Source: CATQHS01 sp965203375
GTDB taxonomy: Bacteria; Actinomycetota; Acidimicrobiia; Acidimicrobiales; Aldehydirespiratoraceae
Reading direction: 5' to 3'
NCBI GenBank assembly: GCA_965203375.1
Contig: OZ241886.1
Location: forward strand, 744,001 to 808,000
DNA: 64,000 nt
Below, piece by piece: positions 26,726 to 36,063 of this stretch. A model generated the notes under the pieces. The model was not told where the DNA came from. It did not search any database and saw only the letters and a list, made by a program, of their open reading frames with translations. A program made the position numbers and the translations under genes. Position 1 is the stretch's first letter, and the number at the start of each line of letters is the position of its first letter.

Positions 26726-28729
26726 TCAGGAATCCGCGGGGGCTAGTCGCACGGCCCGGACCAGGAAGGAGGCCATCTGGGCTCGGGTGACTGTTTCGGC
26801 GGGGCAGTAGCGCAGGGGCTCGGTGGCGCAACCGCTGGTGACTCCGGCGTCGTAGATGCCCTCCATGGCCCGGATGGTGGTGCCCCGTATGCCGGCCGTG
26901 TCGGAGAACAGGCCTTGAAGCTCGGCTGAGGGCTCCAAGTGGGCGAAGGCGCCCACGAGCATGTCGGCCATGTCGGCCCGGGTCACGGGCCCGAAGGGGT
27001 CGAATCGCACACCCTGAGTGCGTATCACTTCGTTGGCCACCGCCCAGTGGGCGAAGGGCCGGTACCAGGCGGCTTCGGTCACGTCGGTGAGCAGGACCGG
27101 CTCTTGTCTTTCCAGATCGGGTGCGCCGTACAGGCGGGTGAAGGCCCGGTAGAGGAAGGCCGCCATCTGGGACCGGGTGACGGTCTGGGACGGACAGAAC
27201 CGATTGATCCCGCATCCCAGGGTGATCTCCCACTCGGCGATCAGTTCGATGTTGCTCTCGTGGACGCTGCCGTCGTCGTCGCTGAAAGAGCCGGTGTGGC
27301 AGGACGACTCCACGCTGTCGATGTCTCCGCTGAAGTCGGCGACGGTGCGGAGATGAATGGGCAAGGGGCCTCTGAGCAGGCTGTTGGGGCAGAACCGGAA
27401 CGATTCGCTGACCTTCAGAGTGGCCGGTATCTGGCCGGAGAGCCGATTGTCGCTTATGTCCAGGAACTTCAGGTTGACGAGGTTGCCGAGCCGGGCCGGT
27501 ATCGGCCCCGACAGCTCGTTCTTCTGGAGATAAAGCTGCTGCAGGCTGAAGAGGTTGTTGAGCTGGGCCGGTATCGGCCCCGACAGCCGGTTGTCTTGAA
27601 GGAACAAACGGGTCAGGCGGCCCAGATTGCCGAACTGGGCCGGTATGGGGCCCGAGAGCCGGTTCCCGCGGAGGTCCATGTGCTCCAAGCGGGTCAGGCT
27701 GCCCAGTTGCGGCGGTATGGGGCCGGAGAGCTCGTTCTCTTGGAGGTCCAGATGTTCCAGGCGGGCCAGGTCGCCTATCTGGGCCGGTATGGCCCCGTAG
27801 AGCTGGTCGCCGCTGAGATCCAGCCACACCACCCGGCCGCCCTTGGTGGTCGTTCCCCTCCATGGGCTGCTCCAGTCGATGCCGGTGTTCGCCGGATTGC
27901 TCATGAAGTGGTTTCTGATCGCCACCAGCGCCTCGCAGTCCTCCACCAAGCCGGGGTTGGCGTCGGGGTCGTCCACGTGGGTCCAGTCCGAGCAGCCCGC
28001 CGGGTCGAGCGGGCTCAGGCCGATCAGGTGGGTCAGCCCCGCCGGTATGGCCCCGGAGAGCTGGTTGCCGTGGAGCTGCAGGAACTCCAGGTTGGCCAGG
28101 TTTCCGAGCTGGGCCGGCACGGGCCCCGATAGCTGGTTCCGGTGGAGGTACAGATACTCCAGGGCGGTGAGGTCGCCGAGCTGGGGCGGTATGGGTCCGG
28201 AGAGCTGGTTCGCGTGGAGGAGCAGACGGTGCAGGCGGCTCAGGTTGGCGAGCTGGGCCGGTATGGGCCCGGATAGCTGGTTCTGATGGAGGTCGAGCAC
28301 TTCGAGGCGGCTCAGGTTTCCGAGCTGGGCCGGTATGGGCCCCGACAACTGGTTCTCGTGGAGGTCGAGGTGCTCCAGGTAGGCGAGGTCGCCGAGCTGG
28401 GGCGGCACGGTCCCGGAGAGCTGCTCGCCGGAGAGGCTCAGCCACACGACGCGGCCGCCCCTGGTGGTCGTTCCCCGCCACGGGCTGTCCCAGTCGAGAC
28501 CGGCGTTGGCCGGATTGCTCATGAAGTGGTTTCTGACCGCCACCAGCGTCAGGCAGTCCGCCACCGGACCCGGATTTATTCCGGGCTGCGCCACATAGGT
28601 CCCGTCCGAGCAGTCCGCCGGGTCGAGCGGGGGCACCAGCGGCGCGTCGTCGTCGGCGCCGACCGGAACCGCGACGGCGCTAATGGCCGCGGCCGCGGTC
28701 AAAGCCGCCGCGCAGAACAGGCGCTTCAC
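26726..28729 (-). CDS. Secreted leucine-rich-repeat protein with SLH domains (copy 1)
   Basis: 667-residue exported protein. GTG start followed by KRLFCAAALTAAAAISAVAV, a signal peptide. An N-terminal cap (DCLTLVAVRNHFMSNPANA) leads into plant-type 24-residue LRRs (NQLSGPIPAQLGNL...). A second cap near residue 245 (DCEALVAIRNHFMSNPANT) starts another LRR block, so the cap-LRR module is duplicated internally. The C-terminus has three SLH modules (FCPSQTVTRSQMAAFLYRA; FGPVTRADMADMLVGA; YCPAETVTRAQMASFLVRA), which in this family anchor proteins to the cell envelope. The start overlaps the stop of the next LRR gene (28726-28729). Probable cell-surface adhesion or recognition protein. Confidence 0.88.
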   Translation of the reverse strand: MKRLFCAAALTAAAAISAVAVPVGADDDAPLVPPLDPADCSDGTYVAQPGINPGPVADCLTLVAVRNHFMSNPANAGLDWDSPWRGTTTRGGRVVWLSLSGEQLSGTVPPQLGDLAYLEHLDLHENQLSGPIPAQLGNLSRLEVLDLHQNQLSGPIPAQLANLSRLHRLLLHANQLSGPIPPQLGDLTALEYLYLHRNQLSGPVPAQLGNLANLEFLQLHGNQLSGAIPAGLTHLIGLSPLDPAGCSDWTHVDDPDANPGLVEDCEALVAIRNHFMSNPANTGIDWSSPWRGTTTKGGRVVWLDLSGDQLYGAIPAQIGDLARLEHLDLQENELSGPIPPQLGSLTRLEHMDLRGNRLSGPIPAQFGNLGRLTRLFLQDNRLSGPIPAQLNNLFSLQQLYLQKNELSGPIPARLGNLVNLKFLDISDNRLSGQIPATLKVSESFRFCPNSLLRGPLPIHLRTVADFSGDIDSVESSCHTGSFSDDDGSVHESNIELIAEWEITLGCGINRFCPSQTVTRSQMAAFLYRAFTRLYGAPDLERQEPVLLTDVTEAAWYRPFAHWAVANEVIRTQGVRFDPFGPVTRADMADMLVGAFAHLEPSAELQGLFSDTAGIRGTTIRAMEGIYDAGVTSGCATEPLRYCPAETVTRAQMASFLVRAVRLAPADS

Positions 28730-30720
28730 GGGCCGGCTGCTTGGATTGCCCGGGTCAAGAAGGAGGCCATCTGGGCTCGGGTGACTGTTTCGGCGGGGCA
28801 GTAGCGCAGGGGGTCGGTGGCGCATCCTGCGGTCACCCCGGCGGCGCGGATGCCCTCCATGGCCCGGACGGCGGCGTCGGGGAGGCCGGTTGTGTCGGAG
28901 AACAGGCCCGCAGCTTGGGCGGGGGCGGAGATGTGGTTGAAGGCGGCCACGAGCATCTCGGCCATATCGGCCCGGGTTACGGCCCCGCCGGGGTCGAAGA
29001 CTCCGCCGGGGGCGCGCATCACGCCGCTGGACACCGCCCACCGGGCGTTGGTGCGGTACCAGGCGTCGTCGGCCACGTCGGAGAGCTGGACCTCCCCGCC
29101 CGGGTCGGGGGCGCCGGAAAGGTGGGTGACGGCGCGGTACAGGAAGGCTGCCATCTGGGCCCGGTTGACGGTCCTGGAGGGGCAGAACAGCCTTTTGGCG
29201 CATCCGGTGGTGACGCCCCATTGGGCGATCTGTTCGATGTTGTCCTCGTGGACGTTGCCTTCGTCGTCGCTGAAGCGGCCCTCGTAGGTGCCTGTGGAGC
29301 ACGACGGCCCGATGTCGTCCGGGTCGCCCGCGAAGGTGGGGGCGACGCTGCGGAGCTGCGACGGCAAGACGCCGGTGAACCGGTTGGGGCAGAAACTGAA
29401 CAGTCGACTGACTTTCAGCGAGGCCGGTATCTCGCCGGACAGCAGGTTCCCGTGTATCCACAGATACTCAAGGTCGGTCAGGTTGCCCAAGTGGGCTGGT
29501 ATGGGTCCCGAGAGCCGATTGTCTTGGAGGGCAAGAAGCCTCAGGTCGGTCAGATCGCCCAGTTGCGAAGGTATGGGGCCGGAGAGCTGATTGTCGAATA
29601 GGTACAGGGCCCACAGATTGTTCAACCGGCCGAGTTGTGGGGGTATGGAACCGGTGAGCTGATTATGGTGGACGATCAAAGATTGCAGGTTGGTCAGGTC
29701 GCCCAGTTCTGGAGGTATTGGGCCGGAGAGCTGATTGTCGAATAGATTCAAGTAGTCTAGGTTGATGAGCTGGCCCAGTTGCGAGGGTATGGAACCGGTG
29801 AGCTGGTTCTCTAAGAGATTCAATGTTTCCAGGTGGGTCAGTTGGCCCAGTTCCGTGGGTATGGTGCCGGTGAGCTGATTGGCGGCCAGGCCGAGCCCTC
29901 GCAGGTTGGTCAGTTTGCCCAGTTCCGTGGGTATGGTGCCGGTGAGCTGATTGCTGCCCAGGCTGAGATATTGCAGATTGGTCAGATCGCCCAACTGTGG
30001 TGGTACTGCGCCGGTGAGCTGATTGTCGTCGGCATAAAACTCTCGCAGGTTGGCGAGCCTGCTCAATTCTGGCGGTATGGTGCCGGAGAGCTGATTCTCA
30101 TGAAGATCCAAGAACCTTAATTCGGTCAGGTTGGCCAATGATTGCGGTATGGCGCCGGTGAGCTGGTTCTCTTGAAGATTCAGAAGCTCCAGGCGGGTGA
30201 GTTGGCCCAGTTCCGTGGGTATGGCGCCGGTGAGCTGGTTGTGTTGCAGCCACAAATGGTTGAGGTTGGCGAGGTCGCCCAGTTCCGGGGGTATGGCGCC
30301 CGACAACTGGTTGCCGGAGAGGCTCAGCTCCTCCAGGCCGGTCAAGTCGCCCAGCTCTGAGGGTATGGCGCCCGACAACTGCTCGCCGGGCAGGTCCAGC
30401 CCCACGACCCGGCCGTTGCCGGTGCTGGTTCCCTTGAACGGGCTGTTCCAGCCGACCTCCGCGTTGGCCGGATTGCTCATGAAGTGGTTTCTGACCGCCA
30501 CCAGCACTGTGCAATCCGCCACCAGGCCGGGCTTGTCGGAGGGGTCGTCCACCCAGGTTCCGTTCGAGCAGCCCGCGGGACTGAGCGGCGCGGGCGCCGA
30601 TTGCGCAGTGGCGCTCACCGGGATGGCGGCCACGGACGCAGCGAAGACAGCCAGTGCTGCCAGCAGCCTCACCTGCTTGGACGCACTGATATGAAAGCGA
30701 AGTCGTCGAACGAACTGCAC
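28726..30720 (-). CDS. Secreted leucine-rich-repeat protein with SLH domains (copy 2)
   Basis: 664-residue paralogue of the preceding entry and upstream gene of the pair. The signal peptide is VRLLAALAVFAASVAAI; a single cap (DCTVLVAVRNHFMSNPANA) and about fifteen plant-type LRRs (NQLTGAIPTELGQLTRLELL) follow. The C-terminus has Cys-bounded linkers and three SLH modules (FCPSRTVNRAQMAAFLYRA; YCPAETVTRAQMASFLTRA). The four-base overlap indicates one operon. LRR-SLH architecture suggests surface contact functions; a ligand cannot be predicted. Confidence 0.88.
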   Translation of the reverse strand: MQFVRRLRFHISASKQVRLLAALAVFAASVAAIPVSATAQSAPAPLSPAGCSNGTWVDDPSDKPGLVADCTVLVAVRNHFMSNPANAEVGWNSPFKGTSTGNGRVVGLDLPGEQLSGAIPSELGDLTGLEELSLSGNQLSGAIPPELGDLANLNHLWLQHNQLTGAIPTELGQLTRLELLNLQENQLTGAIPQSLANLTELRFLDLHENQLSGTIPPELSRLANLREFYADDNQLTGAVPPQLGDLTNLQYLSLGSNQLTGTIPTELGKLTNLRGLGLAANQLTGTIPTELGQLTHLETLNLLENQLTGSIPSQLGQLINLDYLNLFDNQLSGPIPPELGDLTNLQSLIVHHNQLTGSIPPQLGRLNNLWALYLFDNQLSGPIPSQLGDLTDLRLLALQDNRLSGPIPAHLGNLTDLEYLWIHGNLLSGEIPASLKVSRLFSFCPNRFTGVLPSQLRSVAPTFAGDPDDIGPSCSTGTYEGRFSDDEGNVHEDNIEQIAQWGVTTGCAKRLFCPSRTVNRAQMAAFLYRAVTHLSGAPDPGGEVQLSDVADDAWYRTNARWAVSSGVMRAPGGVFDPGGAVTRADMAEMLVAAFNHISAPAQAAGLFSDTTGLPDAAVRAMEGIRAAGVTAGCATDPLRYCPAETVTRAQMASFLTRAIQAAGP

Positions 30721-30814
30721 GGGTCGGAGTCTCCTCTTCCTGCTGGTTTTCCGGTGCCTTCTAGGCCTCGGGCGATTGAGGCGATTGACTAGTGAAAAAA
30801 TCGGTGGTTGTCAA

Positions 30815-32023
30815 TTAGCCGGCCTGCTTGCCTGCCGGCTCGGTCAGGCCGCGGACCTCGGCCCAGGTCCGGCCGGCCTCGGCGTCGGGGCCGCGGGGCA
30901 GGCCCAGTACCCTCTCGGCCACGATGTTGCGCTGGACCTCGCTGGTGCCGCCGCCGATGGTCAGCGCCCGGGAGTACAGGTAGCCGTAGTGCCACTCGTC
31001 GTCGATGCCGCCGACGGCGGTGCGGCGGTAGGACCCGTCCGGTCCGGCGTCGGTGACCATCCCGGCCGCGCCGGCCAGGTCCTTGGCCAGTTCCATGACG
31101 GCTTGGCCGTGGTCGTCGGCCATGCCCTTGCGTATCGACGCCTCCGGGCCGGGGGCCTCGCCCCGCAGCCGGGCGGTGAGGGTCCGCAGGCGGATTAGCC
31201 GGAGGATCTCCGCCTCGATGTAGATCGACGCCAGCCGCTGGCGCAGGTGTGGGTCGGCGGTCCCGCCCGCGGCCGCCACCAGTCTCATCAGGTCGTGGCC
31301 GCTGGGGCCCTGCCCCCACAGGGCCCCCTCGCCCGACAGCGAGACCCGCTCGTTGCCGAGGGTGACCTTGGCCAGGCCCCAGCCCCGGTTCTCCTCGCCC
31401 ACCAGGTTCTCGGCCGGGATGCGGACGTCGTCGAAGAACACCTCGTTGAAGCTGTGCTGGCCGGTCATGTCCGCGATGGGCCTGATCTCGATGCCGGGCA
31501 GGTCCATCGGGCAGATGAAGTACGAGATGCCCCGGTGCTTGGGGGCGTCGGGGTCGGTGCGGGCGATGAGGATGCCGAACGCCGACTTGTGGGCGACGGT
31601 GGTCCAGATCTTCTGGCCGTTCACCGTGTAGCCGTCGCCGTCGCGCACCGCCCGGCATCCGAGCCCGGCCAGGTCGGAGCCGGCGCCGGGCTCGCTGAAG
31701 AGCTGGCACCACTTCTCCTCGCCCCGGACGATGGGCCACAGGTACCGCTCTTTCTGCTCGGGGGTGCCGGCGTGGATGATGGTGGGGCCGGCCCAGCCCA
31801 CCGCGATCTGGTTGCTCGGCCGCTTGATCCCGGCCCGCCTCAGCTCGTCGTCGATGATCAACTGGGTCATCGGTTCGGCGTCCAGCCCCCACGGCCGGGG
31901 CCAGTGCGGCACCACATAGCCGCTGCGGGCCAGCTCGTCGGCCGTCGGCTTGGGGTTGGCGTCGATCCAGGCCCTGACCTCGGCCCGCCGAGGATCGTCC
32001 TCGGACGGCATGGCCAGCCTCAT
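30815..32023 (-). CDS. Acyl-CoA dehydrogenase
   Basis: FAD-dependent acyl-CoA dehydrogenase (402 aa). The FAD/substrate motif QLFSEPGAGSDLAGLGCRAV is near residue 110, followed by GYTVNGQKIWTT. The C-terminal helical domain ends in YSRALTIGGGTSEVQRNIVAERVLG, in two pieces typical of the family. Divergent from a CoA-transferase gene. Fatty acid, branched-chain or steroid side-chain substrates are all possible. Confidence 0.93.
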   Translation of the reverse strand: MRLAMPSEDDPRRAEVRAWIDANPKPTADELARSGYVVPHWPRPWGLDAEPMTQLIIDDELRRAGIKRPSNQIAVGWAGPTIIHAGTPEQKERYLWPIVRGEEKWCQLFSEPGAGSDLAGLGCRAVRDGDGYTVNGQKIWTTVAHKSAFGILIARTDPDAPKHRGISYFICPMDLPGIEIRPIADMTGQHSFNEVFFDDVRIPAENLVGEENRGWGLAKVTLGNERVSLSGEGALWGQGPSGHDLMRLVAAAGGTADPHLRQRLASIYIEAEILRLIRLRTLTARLRGEAPGPEASIRKGMADDHGQAVMELAKDLAGAAGMVTDAGPDGSYRRTAVGGIDDEWHYGYLYSRALTIGGGTSEVQRNIVAERVLGLPRGPDAEAGRTWAEVRGLTEPAGKQAG

Positions 32024-32075
32024 CCCCGCAGCCTATGTCTCATAACCTGGCCGAACCGCTCGGCGTGGGAGGACG

Positions 32076-32108
32076 ATGGCGCGCACCGAGCCTGAGGGCG
32101 GCCACTGA
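32076..32108 (+). other. Duplicated start of the CoA-transferase gene (mini-ORF)
   Basis: ATGGCGCGCACCGAGCC at 32076 repeats the annotated start ATGGCGCGAACCGAGC at 32121, but the ORF stops after ten codons (MARTEPEGGH). A third start-like copy (GGGGCGATG) lies in frame at 32169. Confidence 0.5.
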
Positions 32109-32120
32109 TCGGGAGGGGCG

Positions 32121-33440
32121 ATGGCGCGAACCGAGCTTGTGGAAGGGACTGTCGGCCGGGAAGGGGCGATGTCGCCTGCCGAGTTTGGTGACCGGGCCAT
32201 CTGGCCTGCCCGGGCCCGGGCAGCGCTCGGCCGGCTCCCCGCCGGGGCGGTCGAGGAAGCCAGGGCCTCCGTGCGGCGGGGGCTGGAGTCGGCCGGGGCG
32301 GTCGAGGATCGCCGGGCCTGGCTCGACGACATCTGGCTGGAGGCCCGGCTGGTTGCGCCTCTCCTGCTTGAGGAGGACTGGCCGTCGCCCGCACCGCCGG
32401 TGCCAGTTGGGGACGGGGCCGTGCATGCCGACCTCGCCGGGCCCGACCTGGAGGCCTTCAGTCGGCTCTGGTCGACTCTGACCGTCGAGCCGTACAAGAG
32501 GGAGGTTGCAGCCGAGGGCTTGCCCGTCGAGCCGGGCGAGCGAAGTGTGGAGGGAATGGCCGCAGAGCGGCTGGCCGCCGAGGCCCAGGTCTGGCGACTG
32601 CCGGTGACCCCCTACCGGTGCCTCGCCGACGCGACCCGCGTCCTGTCGGCCGCTCCAGACCGGCTGACCCCGCCGAGCATCGCTGCCGCAAGTCGGGTCC
32701 GAAGGGACGGGCCGATGACTCCGGACGACGGCGCGCCGAGCCAGGTTCGGGTGCCCCGGGGCGACGGTGCGACAAGCCGGGTTCGCAAGGATGAACCGGC
32801 AAGGCGGTGGCTGGGTCGGGACCAGCCGCTGGTGGTGGACCTGACCGCGCTGTGGGCCGGGCCCCTGGCCACCGCGCTGCTGGCCGACCTGGGCGCCGAG
32901 GTGGTGAAGGTCGATCCCGCGGCCCGCCCCGACGGGCTGGCCCGCCATCGGGCCTTCCACCACCATCTGAACTCGGCCAAGCAGGTGGTCGATCTCGATC
33001 TCAGGGACGACTCGGACCGCCGCCGGTTCGAGGCCCTGCTCGACCGGGCCGACCTCCTGATCGACTCGTTCTCCCGCCGGGTGATGCCCAACTTCGGCTA
33101 CGGCCGCCCGGCGCTGGCCGCCCGCTGGCCCCGGCTGGCCGCGCTGTCGATCACCGCCTTCCCGGCCTCGGCGGCCGAAGCCGACTGGATCGCCTACGGC
33201 CCCGGCGTCCACGCGGTCATGGGCCTGGGCGACCGCGGCCCCGGCCGGAGCTTCGATCCCGCCCCCGTCGCCTACCCCGACGCCTTAGCCGGCCTGGCCG
33301 CCTTCGCCGCCGCCGCCGAGTTGCTAGCCCGAGGCCCGGGTGCCCCCGCCGGCGCCGAAGTGTCGTTGGCCGCCGCCGTAACCCCCCTCACCCGCCTCGC
33401 CGGTCAGCGGCTACTCCGGGGTGACGTAGGCGGCGGTTAG
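32121..33440 (+). CDS. Family III (CaiB/BaiF-like) CoA-transferase
   Basis: 439-residue protein whose second half matches class III CoA-transferases: LVVDLTALWAGPLATALLAD, LGAEVVKVDPAARPDGLARH, LNSAKQVVDLDLRD and ADLLIDSFSRRVMPNFG. The first 230 residues are a divergent N-terminal part with helical character. The usual catalytic Asp region is not clear by eye. ATG 32121 has GGGAGGGG; ATG 32169 (MSPAEFGDRAIW) is an alternative. Its last 30 bases overlap the convergent SDR gene. Confidence 0.82.
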   Translation: MARTELVEGTVGREGAMSPAEFGDRAIWPARARAALGRLPAGAVEEARASVRRGLESAGAVEDRRAWLDDIWLEARLVAPLLLEEDWPSPAPPVPVGDGAVHADLAGPDLEAFSRLWSTLTVEPYKREVAAEGLPVEPGERSVEGMAAERLAAEAQVWRLPVTPYRCLADATRVLSAAPDRLTPPSIAAASRVRRDGPMTPDDGAPSQVRVPRGDGATSRVRKDEPARRWLGRDQPLVVDLTALWAGPLATALLADLGAEVVKVDPAARPDGLARHRAFHHHLNSAKQVVDLDLRDDSDRRRFEALLDRADLLIDSFSRRVMPNFGYGRPALAARWPRLAALSITAFPASAAEADWIAYGPGVHAVMGLGDRGPGRSFDPAPVAYPDALAGLAAFAAAAELLARGPGAPAGAEVSLAAAVTPLTRLAGQRLLRGDVGGG

Positions 33441-34181
33441 GCCGCCGTCGACCTGCAGGTTGGCGCCGGTCATGTACGACGAGTCGTCCGAGGCCAGGAA
33501 CAGGGCGGCCGCGGCCAGTTCGTCGGCCTCTCCGAACCGGCCCATGGGGACGTGTACCAGCCGTCGCTGCCGCTTCTCTTCGGTGTCGAGGAGGCGCATC
33601 AGCAGCTCGGTCCGCAGCGGGCCGGGCGACAGGGCGTTGACCCGGATGCCCTCGCGGGCGTGCAGCACGGCCAACTCCCGGGTGAGCGACAACACCGCGC
33701 CCTTGGACGCGGTGTAGGCGATCTGGGGCGTGGCCGCGCCCACCGAGGCCACGAAGGAGGCGGTGTTGATTATCGACCCGCCCCCGGACCGGCGCATGGC
33801 CGCGACCGCGTGCTTGCAGCCGTGCAGCACCCCCTTGACGTTCACGGCCAGGGTGCGGTCGACGACCTCTTCGGCGGTGGAGGCGGTGTCGCCGTCGCCC
33901 TCCAGCATCACCCCGGCGTTGTTGAAGGCCACGTCGAGGCGCCCGAAGGCGGACTCGGCCGCCTCGAACGCGGCGGCCACCTCGGCCTCGACGGTCACGT
34001 CGGCCCGGACGGCTATGGCCTCGCCGCCCCGCTGGATCACCATCTCGGCCGTCTCGGCGTTGGCCTCGGCCACGTCGACGGCGGCGATCCTGGCCCCCTC
34101 GGCCGCGAAGCGCAGCGCGGCCGCCCGCCCGATGCCCGAGGCCGTGCCGGTTATCAGCGCTGCCTTCCCCGCCAGTCTCAT
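33411..34181 (-). CDS. Short-chain dehydrogenase/reductase
   Basis: Classical SDR (256 aa): cofactor motif ITGTASGIGRAAALRF (TGxxxGIG), NNAGV, catalytic Ser in INTASFVAS and YTASK (Tyr-x3-Lys), then the PG loop NALSPGPLRT. The ATG overlaps the stop of a repeat-rich ORF on the same strand (ATGA, 34178-34181). 3' end overlaps the CoA-transferase gene by 30 bp. Oxidoreductase of unknown substrate. Confidence 0.92.
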   Translation of the reverse strand: MRLAGKAALITGTASGIGRAAALRFAAEGARIAAVDVAEANAETAEMVIQRGGEAIAVRADVTVEAEVAAAFEAAESAFGRLDVAFNNAGVMLEGDGDTASTAEEVVDRTLAVNVKGVLHGCKHAVAAMRRSGGGSIINTASFVASVGAATPQIAYTASKGAVLSLTRELAVLHAREGIRVNALSPGPLRTELLMRLLDTEEKRQRRLVHVPMGRFGEADELAAAALFLASDDSSYMTGANLQVDGGLTAAYVTPE

Positions 34182-34249
34182 AGCTTCTTTCCGTTCATGG
34201 TTCCTCCCGGCTCGCCGATGGGTCCATGATGGCCAGGCCGGCCCCGCCG

Positions 34250-34473
34250 GGACAAGCCGCCGCTCCCGCCGGGGAACCGGGGCGAGCTGACTGGGCCGCT
34301 CCCGCCGGGGAACCGGGGCGAGCTGACTGGGCCGCTCCCGCCGGGGAACCGGGGCGAGCTGACTGGGCCGCTCCCGCCGGGGAACCGGGGCGAGCTGACT
34401 GGGCCACTCCCGCCGTTGTGCTGACCGCTGGAGCCGACCGGCCGCTCCCGCCGGGGCGCCGGGGCGAGCCGGT
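34250..34473 (+). repeat. 36-bp tandem repeat in the divergent SDR/guaB region
   Basis: Units beginning GCTCCCGCCGGGGAACCGGG start at 34262, 34298, 34334 and 34370 at exact 36-bp spacing, with degenerate copies at about 34405 and 34442. The period is a multiple of three, so long frames are open both ways. The plus-strand frame 34226-34522 ends in a TGA overlapping the guaB ATG; the minus-strand frame 34178-34519 ends overlapping the SDR ATG. No other gene is seen in this 337-bp gap. Confidence 0.8.
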
Positions 34474-34518
34474 ACCATCGGAGGGCCGCCGCTCCGCCAT
34501 ATCGAGGCCCTGGACCCA

Positions 34519-35979
34519 ATGACCCGAACCATCGAACCCGGCTTCGTGGGCAAGACCTTCGACGACTTCCTGGTGCGGCCCCGCAAGGGCGTCACCGAGT
34601 CGCGGCGCGACGTGAGCCTGGCCTCGCCCCTCACCCCCGACATCGACCTGGAGCTGCCCATCTGCTCGGCCAACATGGACAGCGTCACCGACGGGGCCAT
34701 GGCCAAGGCGATGGCCCTGGAGGGCGGCATCGGGTTCGTCCACCGGGGCATGCCCATCGAGGCCCAGGCCGACGAGGTGCGCCGGGTCAAGCGCAGCCAC
34801 GGCTATGTGGTGGAGCAGCCCTTCACCGTGCCCCGCACCGCCACCCTGCGGGAGGCCCGGGAGATCATCAGCCAGCACAACACCAGCGTGCTCGTCGAGG
34901 ACGCCCCCGGCAGCGGGGTGCTGGTGGGGCTCCTGTCGGCCCGCGACATCCCCTGGTTCCCCGATGACGCCGAGCGGTCCGTGGCCGAGGCCATGACCCC
35001 GGTCGAGCGGCTCGAGACCGGCCCCCCCGACGTGTCCCTCGACCAAGCCGAGCGGGTCCTCTACGAGAACCGCATCGAGAAGCTGCCGCTGGTGGACGGC
35101 CGGGGCCGGATCCGCGGCCTCATCACCAAAAAGGACATCATCCTGCACCGCAGCCGCCCCCACGTCAGCAAGGACGCCAAGGGCCGGCTGCGGGTCGGCG
35201 CCGCCATCGGAGCCCGGGGCGACTTCCTGGACCGGGCCGAGGCGCTGATCGGAGCCGGGGCCGACGTGCTGGTCATCGACATCGCCCACGGCCACTCCGA
35301 GGTGATGGAGCGGGCCATGAAGGAGCTGCGCAACCGCTTCGCCGACGTGCCGGTGGTGTGCGGCAACGCCGGCACCGCCGAGGCCGCCGCCTTTTTGCGC
35401 GACATCGGCGCCGACGCGGTGAAGGTGGGGATCGGCCCCGGTCGGGGCTGCCGCACCCGGCTGGAGACCGCGGCGGGGGTGCCCCAGCTCCAGGCGGTGC
35501 GGGAGGCCTGGTGCGCGGTGGGCGACGACGTGCCCATCATCGCCGACGGCGGCGTCCGCCAGGACAAGGACATATTCCTGGCCCTGGCCTGCGGCGCCTC
35601 GGCCGTGATGCTGGGCAGCGCCCTGTCGGGCACCGACGAGTCGCCGGGCAAGGTGATCGTGGACCCGGCCACCGGCGACAAGCGCAAGATCTACCGGGGC
35701 ATGACCTCGCCCCAGGCCGTCCTCGGTGCCCTGTACAGCAGCGACGACGCCGACATCGCCGAGGCCCTGGCCACCCCGGCCGAGGGCCAGGAGATACAGA
35801 TCCCGTTCCGGGGCAGCGTGGTGGACATACTCCACCGCATACGGGGCCACCTGCACTCCGCGGTCAGCTACACCGGCGAGCGCACCCTGCGAGACGCCCG
35901 GGCCCGGATCGCGGCCGACCCCCTGAGCTGCCTGATCCCGCTGTCAGACGCGTCCCGCCGCGAGTCCTACGAACGCTGA
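34519..35979 (+). CDS. guaB: IMP dehydrogenase / GMP reductase family protein with CBS domains
   Basis: 486-residue (beta/alpha)8-barrel enzyme with two CBS modules inserted at about residues 95-215 (SHGYVVEQPFTVPRTATLRE; YENRIEKLPLVDGRGRIRG). The catalytic Cys loop reads VGIGPGRGCRTRLETAAGVP instead of the common GSICTTR form, still with Cys and the TR pair. Later landmarks are IIADGGVRQDKDIFLAL and KIYRGMTSPQAVLG. IMPDH makes XMP for GTP synthesis; GuaB1-type GMP reductases share the fold, so the direction is not certain. ATG overlaps an upstream repeat-rich frame. Confidence 0.88.
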   Translation: MTRTIEPGFVGKTFDDFLVRPRKGVTESRRDVSLASPLTPDIDLELPICSANMDSVTDGAMAKAMALEGGIGFVHRGMPIEAQADEVRRVKRSHGYVVEQPFTVPRTATLREAREIISQHNTSVLVEDAPGSGVLVGLLSARDIPWFPDDAERSVAEAMTPVERLETGPPDVSLDQAERVLYENRIEKLPLVDGRGRIRGLITKKDIILHRSRPHVSKDAKGRLRVGAAIGARGDFLDRAEALIGAGADVLVIDIAHGHSEVMERAMKELRNRFADVPVVCGNAGTAEAAAFLRDIGADAVKVGIGPGRGCRTRLETAAGVPQLQAVREAWCAVGDDVPIIADGGVRQDKDIFLALACGASAVMLGSALSGTDESPGKVIVDPATGDKRKIYRGMTSPQAVLGALYSSDDADIAEALATPAEGQEIQIPFRGSVVDILHRIRGHLHSAVSYTGERTLRDARARIAADPLSCLIPLSDASRRESYER

Positions 35980-36063
35980 GTCCCGCCGGCGGTCACGGGA
36001 ACTGGCCGCTTCGGGTCCGCCATCGTGGTCAGGGGCTTGGCCGTTTCGGGTCCGCTGTCGCGG

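Noticed and set aside
34262..34473. Possible CRISPR or iteron array (36-bp units)
   Set aside because: Direct tandem copies without spacers; the GC-rich unit has no replication protein gene nearby.
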